A stretch of 64,000 bases of DNA from Flabesymbios commensalis (Eukaryota > Annelida > Polychaeta > Terebellida > Flabelligeridae). Of the stretch, positions 54,957-64,000 are shown in pieces. Below the pieces are notes generated by a model. That model was not told the DNA's origin. It made no database searches and saw only the letters and a list, made by a program, of their open reading frames with translations. The position numbers and the translations under genes are program-made. The DNA lies in the NCBI GenBank assembly GCA_964017125.1, contig OZ024905.1, positions 39,350,869 through 39,414,868 of the forward strand, written 5' to 3'. Numbering within the stretch: the first letter of the stretch is position 1; each line of letters opens with the position of its first letter.

Positions 54957-55187
54957 AGGGGCCGTATTCTCGTACTGCATTCGATGTTTGTGAAATATAG
55001 GCATTAATGAGCATGTAACCTATGCATGTATGAGGCTGTTGCTATATAAGTCAGGGGCCCAACAAAGTACAGGGCCCGTATTCTCGTACAAGTTACGATA
55101 TATCGTAGGCTTCTGATTGGTCGAGACGGCCGTCTCGACCAATCAGAAGCCTACGATATATCGTAGCTTGTACGAGAATACGGCCCC
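54957..55187. mobile_element. Element with GGGGCCGTATTCTCGTAC ends and a 116-bp terminal hairpin
   Basis: The left end GGGGCCGTATTCTCGTAC is inverted at the right end as GTACGAGAATACGGCCCC. A third, internal copy of this end at 55072 makes 55072-55187 a near-perfect palindrome with about 58-bp arms, two mismatches and no loop (centre GAGACGGCCGTCTC). The unique part 54978-55070 recurs inverted at 8266-8372. Confidence 0.85.
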
Positions 55188-55189
55188 AG

Positions 55190-56285
55190 CTCCAACTACA
55201 GCTACAGTGCGATATGGGCTGACACCGATATATACGTCTTATAGTGAAAACCACTGCGCTGGTATGATAAAGTATTTTGAATTGCGACTTCAATCCCACC
55301 AACCTGTGATGTAGCTGACTGCACTCAATTCCAATCCAGTTAATTAAATTAAGGGCCTATACTTATTGGAAGTATAATTCCAGACAGTCCCCCCCCCCCT
55401 CAAAATATATATATATTTGCGTGCTAGTAAGTCATTTAAATGAGATTGTAACACGGATTAGAAAATGATGTCCCAATACAATTCCTTTCAATACTGCTTC
55501 AGCTGATAATTTTAGAGAAAATTACTTGTTAAAAAAAATGTCTGATTGTCGGTAGCGGTGCAAGGCTTCCACTATTTGAAGATAACGTTTTCCCTGGTGA
55601 ATTTTCAAATTTCCAGTATAACTATTTTGACCTATTTTGATGCGTCGCAGCAATGAATGTGGTGAAACTACAACTTAAGCTCTTCAGCTCATCAATTTCA
55701 AAACCCTATATTAGCTATTAATTATAAGCATTATGGTATATATGTATATTTAAAATACAGACAACAACGATATGAAAACCAAATTCATTTAATGGTAATG
55801 TATCAACAGCAGAAAAAATATACATCTAGATTCATAAAAGTGGATGTCGATTCATTTAATGAAGTCCAAGACGAATCCATAGATGATAAGTTGTAAATAT
55901 ACATTTCTCATATGATGAACGCACATTGAATTGACAGTAGATCAATTCAATGGAGTAGACAACAGCAGAAAGTAAACATAAAAGGAGTTCAAATGGGACA
56001 GCAGATAATTCACAGAAAGTTGGAAAAGAATTAGAAACGAATACATTGTCATACGGTCAGTTGGAAAACAAGTAGGAATATATGTGTATTGATGCGACAT
56101 TGTTTTAGTAGACAAGCAGGTACATGTATACCACAAAGGTCTGGCGACAAAATACAACATATTTTGAAACACGAGGTATGCCCTGGTCATCTTTTATTCT
56201 GAACGAATACATTGCTGTCATATAAAAATAAAAAGTAAGTAGACATGAATATCACATGAGATTTTGATTGTGATTTTAAAAAGGC
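55190..56285. other. Stretch with no recognisable feature
   Basis: AT-rich; the minus-strand frame at 55942-56190 has no domain. A C-run lies near 55390 and an (AT)n run near 55408. Confidence 0.45.
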
Positions 56286-56288
56286 GGA

Positions 56289-57291
56289 GGCTATTGACAG
56301 GGTCACTGTCAATAGTGCATTTAGAACTACTACTGACAGGGTCACCCTGTCAACAACAGTTGAAACTGCAGTATTGACAGGGTCACCCTGTCAATACTGC
56401 ATTAACAAACTCTGCTGACAGGGTCACCCTGTCAATTGTGATCATTTATGCATAATTGACAGGGTGACCCTGTCAACAGTGCATCAGAATATGTTGTTGA
56501 CAGGGTGAATAACAACTAATCAGGAGCTAAGAAATGCAACCAATCAGAGCCTGTTTTACATCGGTTTTACCCTGTCAGCAGTGGACGTGATTGCGTTATT
56601 GACAGGGTGACCCTGTCAGCAGTGGGTGTTGATGTCTTATTGACAGGGTCACTCTGTCAGCAGTGGGGGTTGATGTCTCATTGCCCATATTGACAGGGTC
56701 AAACTGTCAGCAGTGGGGTTTGATGTCTTATTGACAGGGTCACCTTGTCAGCAGTGGTTGTTGATGTATTATTGAAAGGGTGATCCTGTCAGAAGAGGGT
56801 GTTGATGTCTTATTGACAAGGTAACCCTGTCAGCAGTGGGTGTTCATGTCATAGGATACTTAGTGCATGGGTGATAATAGACGGTTTTGAATAGCCCTAA
56901 TTCGGTTGATTGGGGCGCAGTCCTGAACTTCGGCTCTTCGGCTTGCCCGAATGAATGCAGCAATACTTAGCGTGAGCGTATATATTTGTGATCATATGGG
57001 TGATGCACAATCTTCGGCGATAGCCTTCTACTTGCAGCAGCAACGTTCTTGTTGCAGAGTATACTAAATTCTACTTGATGGCTAGATTTGAAGTTTTCCA
57101 ACAACTTATTCCACTTTTCCCACTTTGAGAAGAAGGCACCAGCCTCTATTCTCGCAGCCATTTTAACAACATGTGTACTTTTTGCTGGGAAGATGGAGGC
57201 GTGATGTGTGGGAAGCACTGATTGGTTAATCATCTCCCTGTGAATAACGCGTATAAATGCACTATCGAGAGCGGTGTCCCTGTCAATAGCC
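56289..57291. mobile_element. 1-kb element with matching ends and a tandem series of palindromes
   Basis: The left end GGCTATTGACAGGG (56289-56302) is exactly inverted at 57278-57291 (CCCTGTCAATAGCC). Partly matching sequence and TTAA lie outside both ends (56277, 57300). From 56296 to 56830 about twelve palindromes of the type TTGACAGGGTCACCCTGTCA recur every 38-51 bp. In the first half the intervening stretches differ; in the second half the stretch GTCAGCAGTGGGTGTTGATG is itself repeated. The last 430 bp contain a minus-strand open frame. A non-autonomous or degraded DNA transposon with subterminal transposase-site repeats is the likeliest reading. Confidence 0.75.
56967..57233 (-). CDS. 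Unassigned open frame inside the 1-kb element
   Basis: From the first ATG it gives 88 residues: MINQSVLPTHHASIF, KMAARIEAGAFFSKWEKWNK and so on to YDHKYIRSR. It is basic, with no domain I recognise. The frame is open from the right inverted end. It could be a remnant of a transposase-related protein or chance. Confidence 0.25.
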   Translation of the reverse strand: MINQSVLPTHHASIFPAKSTHVVKMAARIEAGAFFSKWEKWNKLLENFKSSHQVEFSILCNKNVAAASRRLSPKIVHHPYDHKYIRSR

Positions 57292-59249
57292 ACTGCGTTT
57301 TAAAAATGATTGTCATTAAGCCAATAGCAATCTTGACATTGAATACGCTAATAGGCAATATTGTTAGGACACTAATATAAACACAATTGTTGTAAGAAAA
57401 AATATATCATAGGACTATTTCTATGTATTGTTACAATATGAGCGTAAAATAATATTTTATTTAAGCTATTACATTAAAGATTATGCAGTGACAAACAGTT
57501 CAACCACCAAATCTGCTGTCAGCATTAAGGTACACATTATTCACAACAATAATAAACATAGAGACATACTAACCTAATATATCTCTACAGCAGATAGTAA
57601 TTAAAAAAATTCTAAAGTTTTTTTACTAAAACAAAAATGTCATGCATCGTAAATCTCAAGTGAAACGTGCTCATCCTTCAAACCTGTTTAATGTAGACGT
57701 CTAGAACGGTCATGAACGGCAGTTTAGCGTTTGATAATATTAGAAGAACAACTCTACTCGTAATTAAAATCAAATTTCACTGTGTCATTATATATAATAC
57801 ACTATATGTAATAGTAAAGCAAAAAATCATACAACTTTAATGTTTGCATTAATATATCGATATGTCATTTGATAAACGTAATAAAAATACTTTTTTCGAT
57901 ATAAACTTTATCATGTCGACGTTGTAAGTAGCCATTATGATTGCGTATATAGTTTCAACATTCAATTATGAAATTACAGAAACAAATTAATGTGTGCACA
58001 TATGTTTGAATATCTCTGCATAATAAAACGACGGCATCTAATTTTCTACAGCAAGCGAAATACCACCCTTTAAAAGTGTGGCACAGCCTTAAAATGATAT
58101 TGATTCAATGTGATGTAACTGTGACCTTTTTGTTAACAAAGCAGTCGCTTGTGTCAAATTGATAAAGATGTCAATAAAACGACATACTTTTCATTTTCAG
58201 ATTGGAATATTATAAAAAACGAAAAGTGTTTTTAGATTAGCTGCTGTAGTTCTGAATTGTTGCATAAATCAGATACCAAGTTAAGACATAACAAACCAGC
58301 TTTGATTCATCAATATCATTTAGACAAATACCATATATTAATATATTGGGAGTACTAAAATAACAAAACCTAAACTACACTGATGTCGAGAAAATACATT
58401 ATTTGCAGGGACATTTACAATATTCACTGATACTTTTAAGTACAAGTCTTAACAAAATATATATTGCACTTTTGAGCGAGACAAGATAACCTATAGATAC
58501 TGTGTGTACATTTACTTGTATAATGTATACAGTACATATATTAAAAGTACAATACTAAGATAATGTACACATGGAAACTAGCACATCAATTTAAATCATG
58601 GCTGTAAAATTGTGTTTTCAGCATATTAATTCAAGACAAAGCAATACGTTAGAATCTCAAAAATGTGTTTTCGACCTTTAACAAGCCAAAGTGGGAAAAT
58701 AGTAAATTGCATAGATAATGTACACGATGAATATGATGATTATCCATTAGGCAGATGTCTGCTTAGTAAAACACAGAACAAGTCAAAATACATATATGCA
58801 GTGACCTGAATATCTACCAATTTTTTTATTATTAATTTCAGTTGTATTTTTTTGTGCTGGAAATTTACCTGAAAATATAAGTTATATAGGAGAGGTTAAT
58901 GCCCATAATTTCCCATATAATCAAGCTAATACAAGGCCGGCGATACACACAGTGTACTGACAGTACATGAATGACTCTATTCAATAGCACCATCTAAATA
59001 AGTCAAAATATTTGTGAAGTTGGGAATTGTTTTAATGAAAGGGTCATAGCACACATGCAGGGCAATCAAGGCCTTACTTTGTGTAAATCTTACTTTACAT
59101 CAATCGATTGATTGACCTCTGCTACATCTATATGAGTATCAATACTATTTGAGATTCAAATGACAAGTAAATAAATACAGCAAGGGAGAGTTGAGTACGT
59201 TATTCTTTGGAATTGAAAGGGTGTATCTCCTCTATATTTATGCAGAATA
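57292..59249. other. AT-rich unique DNA, possibly 3' UTR of the 60366-60606 gene
   Basis: I see almost no repeats and no open frames of note over nearly 2 kb, unlike the rest of the window. Its position downstream (minus strand) of a terminal coding exon would fit a long 3' UTR; this is inference only. Confidence 0.35.
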
Positions 59250-59460
59250 ACTGTTAAAAAGTTGAAATATTTTGTATAAACAATGGAGACCGGAGTTTTT
59301 TTTCAATTTTAAATCCTCATAAATGGATTAGTTAGCTCTTTCCCGCTTTATTTGCATGTTATGGGTCTACGTCCATTATCAATTTCTTCAGTACGGGGAT
59401 CGACTTTAGACATCATAATCTCACGTCTACAGAAAGACAGTCCCCACACTAAAAAGTGTA
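59250..59460. mobile_element. Family A MITE
   Basis: TTTGTATAAACAATGGAGAC, AAATCCTCATAAATG, GGGGATCGACTTTAGACATC and CCCCACACTAAAAAGTG. The ends are eroded. Confidence 0.75.
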
Positions 59461-59467
59461 ATGAAGA

Positions 59468-59728
59468 TTAACCCTTTACCTGCTAAGCACGATTATAGTC
59501 CTTTTTAATCCATTTTATTAGTTGATCAAATCTCTGTTATTGGGAATGAAATGAGTGTTTAAATAGCAAGATTTTACTGGATTGGCATATATACATGCCT
59601 TTCAATTCAAATTATACATACTGTAGTAAGTGATTTTTACTCGCTTGTTGTGGGTCGTGGTCGTGACAACTTCAAGTTGGTACGCTACAAATTTAAATTT
59701 GATAATCTAGCGCTTTAACATGTTTAAG
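59468..59728. mobile_element. TTAA-started MITE, family C (fullest copy)
   Basis: TTAACCCTTTACCTGCTAAG, CACGATTATAGTCCTTTTTA, TATTGGGAATGAAATGAGTG, then the decayed hairpin CTCGCTTGTTGTGGGTCGTG / GACAACTTCAAGTTGG and AGCGCTTTAACATG at the right. Confidence 0.78.
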
Positions 59729-60365
59729 TGTTAAAATATATTTAACTAATTCATTTAGATATTATAGTGCAATTTATGGAAAACAATTTTAAGACAATTT
59801 CCCCTAATTCAATGATCAGATGTCATGCATGTCTTCATGATCCATGAATGGATATGTCATTTTGAACAGTTTGGCCTGTTCATATTTTTAGAACATTAAG
59901 ACAAACATTAACAATTTTCAAATCTTGTCTACTTGACACAGCTACGGAATAAAACAGTGCACCATAGTAAGTGCTCAGTCATAAAATACAAGATTGTGAA
60001 ATGATGCCACAAGAAGTCATTTCATCTCATTTCCTATTAAGTAGCTCAATGATTAATACAAACCCACTACTTTATCTATACATATACTCAATAAAGATAT
60101 TCAGTAAAATGTAATGAGCATAACGAGTATCATGTTTCTATAAAAAATAAACTAAGCTATCACTAGGATTAAAAACATTAAAAAATGATATTATTAGGTG
60201 CAAATAAACAAAAAAGCTATGCCACAAGATATGTATGTTTTTTATGTATAAAGCACATGTATTTTATGTGGCACAAAGGCAGATTTCTTGAAAGACATAG
60301 TTTGCTTCTACTATCATTATGTAAGTTATACTTAAGTATTGAGCAGTAAGCTACATGTAAAAACA

Positions 60366-60606
60366 CTACAATTCACGTTTATGACCCACACTGTCAATAC
60401 CAGCAGCATCCACCGTACCACTGTCTGTGTTTGGGCTGTTTTTCTCCACGCTGTTTTCTGTGTCTTTTTCTACAGTAATGACGTCTGATACCTCAGTGTC
60501 CGTGATGTAGCCAGGCTCACCTGTGTAATGTGTTGGTTCAATCAACAAAGGCTCCGCAGATAACGCCACAAGATCTCGCGGACTAAATGCATTTTTCCAC
60601 TTTTCT
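60366..60606 (-). CDS. Last coding exon of an unidentified gene
   Basis: The acceptor TGTTTTATTGCAG is followed by 79 codons and a TAG. The peptide runs EKWKNAFSPRDLVALSAEPL, LIEPTHYTGEPGYITDTEVS and DVITVEKDTENSVEKN to GIDSVGHKREL. It is acidic, Ser/Thr/Asp/Val-rich and without hydrophobic segments, as expected of a disordered C-terminal tail. The composition, unbroken frame and strong acceptor support a real exon; the first base completes a codon from a preceding exon that I could not find. I do not recognise the family. Confidence 0.6.
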
Positions 60607-60629
60607 CTGCAATAAAACATATTTCATAA

Positions 60630-60860
60630 TTAACCCTTACAGCGCTAAAATATTTTTTATATAAACCATGGAGGATTTGTTTTTAATTTGAAATCATCAT
60701 AAAGGGTTAGTTGGCTGTTTCCGCTTCATTTTTAATACCTATTTATGGATCTACGGCCTTTATGAATATTTTACTATTTCAGTGTGGGGATCGACTTTAG
60801 ACATCAAAAGAGACGTCAGATTTTGATGTCTGAAGACGATCCCTGTGCTGAAAGGGTTAA
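60630..60860. mobile_element. TTAA-flanked MITE, family A, 23 bp from a splice acceptor
   Basis: TTAACCCTTACAGCGCTAAA to CCCTGTGCTGAAAGGGTTAA, with the module AGAGACGTCAGATTTTGATG. It sits in the intron upstream of the 60366-60606 exon. Confidence 0.88.
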
Positions 60861-61439
60861 TATCATATGATAATTATAGAGAAGTAAATGTCAGTAAACA
60901 AAAGTATGTATTATTTATCTATCCTACATAGACAAAAAAACTAATACCGGGGATTCTTTGCGAGTACCTAGTTCAAATGATTACATTATTTAAACAGCTC
61001 TCCCTCACTTGCATTGAAGATTGTTTTGTACACGTAATATGTTTTATAATAATATATAGCATGCAGACAGATGGTCTTTGCTGCATAAACTATTATGATG
61101 TAAAATGAACACTTATTCATGAAAACAACATTAACAGAGAAAACAAAAGATTCTACAAATAAGTGTTTACATGTAGTACACACCTAAGAATGCTCCCATC
61201 AAACATTTCAAATAAAAGTTGTCAATTAATTGTAGTGCTAGCAGATAATCAATTTATACATGTACATTATCAAGTAATACTATTGGACAGAGGTCTATAC
61301 AAAACTATTTACTGCTTGAATATATCGGATAAGCTGCTAGCAGCTTCAAGGTAACTAATTTGACGAAAAAAGTTTGAAGAAAACCGCTATAAGAAGGGGA
61401 GCCCTAATAAGTAGACTTACCTAAAGAGTAAATCAGTAA

Positions 61440-61649
61440 ACTGTATTATAAATGATAGAGTCCAAAGGTTTTTTTTAATTTAAAAGAATCCTAAATGTCT
61501 TAGTTGGCTCTTTCTGCTATATTATGGGCCTACTGCCATTATAAATATTTTATTTTTTCAGAGCGGGGATCATCTTTAGAGGTCGGAATCTGACGTCTAT
61601 AGGTATCAGAATCTGACACGTGAAGACGGTCCCCGCGCTGAAAGGGCTA
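61440..61649. mobile_element. Family A MITE (one end eroded)
   Basis: GATAGAGTCCAAAGG, AATCCTAAATGTCTTAGTTG, GTCGGAATCTGACGTCTATA and CCCCGCGCTGAAAGGGCTAA. Confidence 0.8.
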
Positions 61650-62905
61650 ATTGATTAAAGTCCATTCTGCACCCCTGAATCTTACAATCCTGGGGTACAA
61701 ACTAACCAAGATTTAGCACCAGCCCGCAGGTCTGGTAACCTGAAAAAGTTACCAGCCTTTACAACTTTTCACCAGCCCTTATTTTTGCTCTATGTTTTTA
61801 CCTATTCATTCATTATCAGACCGGTAGCAATCATGCCGCTCAGAGCTTAGGCAAAAAAAAATTGTATGTTTTTTTCCGATCTGTTGTCATTTTAACGACT
61901 GGGTAGGTAGGAAATTCATTTTATTTTACATTTTACATTTTATTTTGTGTAAAACAGAGTCATCGCTCGCGCTTGATAAAGTTAAATAGATCAAAGTTAA
62001 CTACCTAGGCCTCTATCTATATTTTATCTATATCACAAACACGTGATATGCCTAGCTGAAAAGACCGATAACAAATATATTATAATTAAAAAAATAGCCA
62101 TCAATCGATGGCAGGACCCCTCAGCCGTAGGCTCTGTCCATCAATATCAAGAAACTAGAGCCTGACGGCACTGAAGTAGAGCTTGTGCCGGGCTTCAGGG
62201 TCATTGTTTTAAGGAAAGCTAAGATGCAGCTGTTTCACAATTAAGCAACAAATATATTGGTCTAAATGAGGTGTTGAATCCGACAGTAGCTATGCTGTAT
62301 CTCGTGTCTGACTGTCGTCAGCTCAATGTTGTTTTCAATGTTTAGTCGGGGAGGGAGGGTGGGTGGCTGGTGGTCATGAGTTGCACGTGTAATGTTGTGA
62401 ATTCCCGGCGAAACGAGCCATAGCGTGTACAGGGTCAGCCCTGATCTGTCACATCTATTTTTTACACATCAAGTCGACAACTGTATTGACAGACTGCACA
62501 CTGATTTCAGTGCACATAATAAAACTCCTGATAAATACGCCCCAACTGTGTTTATTAGTATAACCGGTTTATTAGGAATAATCGGGTAGGCCTACCCTAA
62601 TGGAAATAGGCCGCTCAGGCTACTCCCTGTGTGACCCTGGGCTGGGACTGTGGTGCAGTTCATTATTCAAAGCCAATCTATTTAACAGAAACTGTTTATA
62701 TTAACCTGACAGTTTGAGTGGTATAGGCATATATGTTACTAGGCATACCCCAGTCAATGACAGGCAGGGGAAGGTACTAGTAGCCTAGGCACATTGCATG
62801 CTAGTAGGCCTACTGCTATTTGCTTAGATGTGATGGCAGTGTGGAGTGTTCAGAATTGACATAACCGAGTCAGGAGACAGATTAACTACTTCCACTGCCA
62901 CAGTT
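61650..62905. other. Stretch with no recognisable gene
   Basis: 61700-61790 repeats the word ACCAGCC three times at about 25-45-bp spacing. I found no exon that could join the terminal exon at 60366. Confidence 0.45.
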
Positions 62906-62907
62906 GT

Positions 62908-62985
62908 TGAGCCAATGTTGATTTAATGACCAGGCCAGCGTAATAACAGTGTGAGACTGCAGGACAACATTAAATAGACCTGGGG
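62908..62985. mobile_element. Diverged family D MITE
   Basis: GTTGAGCCAATGTTGATTTA, ATGACCAGGCCAGCG and AGGACAACATTAAATAGACC. Confidence 0.55.
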
Positions 62986-63563
62986 GGATCTCTCTTGTTT
63001 TCTGCACCTTGGCACCACGTGTTGTGTAAACCTACTTTAGTTGTCTTCTTCCCGAAAATTAGACCGTTAGCCCGACCATCTCAGTTCAACAAGGATTTCA
63101 ATAGGCATATTCTATCAGGCATATGCCCTTGACAATCAGTTTCCATCGTGATTTATGTGTAACGTTGGGCCTTAATTTATTCATGTCAATGACTATTTTT
63201 AATTTACTACTCCGTTTTAATCATGTTTCATGTGTGAAGGAAACATTTGCAATTTTATTTTTTTTAACTCAATAGGCCTATCACAAATCACAACTCACTA
63301 TAGAACTCACAACTCGATAAGCCTAGATATATTGAGATTGCAAAGTTATCGATATAATTAGTGAGTTAATAACTTGATATTGAGTTTAAATCAATAATAG
63401 CCTAATTTAAATATCACTTCTGGGGCTTCGCATATGGCTATAAGATTTATTAGGCATAGCAGGATTAGGCTATGCATTGCCTGAGGGGTGTTTTTAAAGT
63501 TTTCGGAACATATTCAGACTGTAGGCAATAGTAGGCCTAAGTTTTTACTACAAATGAATTGTT

Positions 63564-63650
63564 TTTTGTTGCTGGTTTAATGTTAGAGTATCGTCTATGA
63601 AGCTCACCCAACATTAATGCTAGTTACATCAGGTGAATGTTTGTTTGGCC
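63564..63650. mobile_element. Diverged family D MITE
   Basis: TGTTGCTGGTTTAATGTTAG, TATCGTCTATGAAGCTCACC and CAACATTAATGCTAG, ending GGTGAATGTTTGTTTGGC. Confidence 0.55.
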
Positions 63651-63692
63651 AATAGGCATATTATATAGGTCCTATAAATGTGTATTGGCAGG

Positions 63693-63790
63693 CCAGCAGA
63701 GACAAGACGTTGAAGCAAAGTTGGCTTAACGTTGGTCCAACTTCGTAGATAGTGGACAAACGTTGAACCAACATTGATTCAACGTCCCCT
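63693..63790. mobile_element. Family D MITE (outer arms eroded)
   Basis: CAGCAGAGACAAGACGTTGA, TTGGCTTAACGTTGGTCCAA and GTTGAACCAACATTGATTCA with the centre CTTCGTAGATAGTGG. Confidence 0.7.
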
Positions 63791-63837
63791 TGTGTCAGTA
63801 TGGTGTTGTTGCATATGCCTCTGGGACAGACTGACCT

Positions 63838-63930
63838 GGCAAACACGCACACCGCTGGACAATCACATGGAGCCAGTGTTGTTTCAATGCTGGCACACCA
63901 TCTACGACGCTGGCCCAACATTTGGTCAGC
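63838..63930. mobile_element. Family D MITE
   Basis: GCAAACACGCACACCGCTGG, AGCCAGTGTTGTTTCAATG, CACACCATCTACGACGCTGG and CCCAACATTTGG. Confidence 0.7.
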
Positions 63931-63970
63931 GTTGCCGTATTAGGCCCACTATTAATGCCAGGTGCTGTTC

Positions 63971-64000
63971 CCAGCAAACACGAGACGTTGACGCAATGTT
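63971..64000. mobile_element. Start of a family D MITE cut by the window edge
   Basis: CCCAGCAAACACGAGACGTT and then GACGCAATGTT is a clean left terminus; the rest lies outside the window. Confidence 0.8.

Noticed and set aside
56289-56840. CRISPR-like array because of spaced palindromes
   Set aside because: Eukaryotic context, imperfect repeats, partly repeated spacers, and terminal inverted repeats that mark a transposon.
62120-62230. Possible exon on the minus strand upstream of 60606
   Set aside because: A short readable stretch (DPEARHKLYFSAVRL) is followed at once by a stop, and no GT donor in phase could be found.

Overview
The window is animal nuclear DNA: spliced genes with GT-AG introns, a nuclear tRNA gene, a non-LTR retrotransposon, tRNA-related SINEs and very many short inverted-repeat transposons (MITEs). 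The frequent TAGGCCTA-type words and the mix of hairpin MITEs, SINEs and minisatellites recall genomes of marine invertebrates (an echinoderm, other invertebrate deuterostome or lophotrochozoan). I cannot fix the phylum from the sequence. Coding density is very low; most of the supplied reading frames are chance or lie inside repeats.

Two genes can be read exon by exon. (1) 29180-41763, minus strand: an MGAT5-type alpha-1,6-mannosylglycoprotein 6-beta-N-acetylglucosaminyltransferase. It has eleven catalytic-region exons whose phases all agree, plus two or three weaker N-terminal exons that supply a type II signal anchor. (2) 48742-51844, plus strand: a two-exon, 112-residue classical glutaredoxin in which the nucleophilic cysteine of the CPYC site is replaced (LAEC). 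A third gene, minus strand, is represented only by its last coding exon (60366-60606). A tRNA-Thr(TGT) gene lies at 44349-44421.

Layout: 1-24 kb holds no recognisable host gene. It carries MITEs, SINEs, a 19-bp minisatellite with all three frames open (11.1-11.7 kb) and an array of about 150-bp units (21.7-23.4 kb). 24.1-26.2 kb is a broken LINE. 26.8-29.2 kb is MITE-rich. 29.2-41.8 kb is the MGAT5-like gene, followed upstream by its 83-bp array to 42.9 kb. 43-48.7 kb holds the tRNA and MITEs, 48.7-51.9 kb the glutaredoxin gene, and 52-57.3 kb MITEs, a 31-bp minisatellite, a 116-bp hairpin and a 1-kb element built of repeated palindromes. 57.3-60.4 kb is mostly AT-rich unique DNA and may be 3' UTR of the gene ending at 60366. 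The last 3 kb is again MITE-rich.

The most striking structure is in the MGAT5-like gene. Two minisatellites (73 bp, about 55 copies; 83 bp, about 13 copies) are tandem copies of the beginnings of two of its own exons. The 73-bp array repeats the real 3' splice site of exon 6, and every copy carries an in-frame stop. The 83-bp array repeats the start codon and the membrane-anchor coding region, again with an in-frame stop in each unit.
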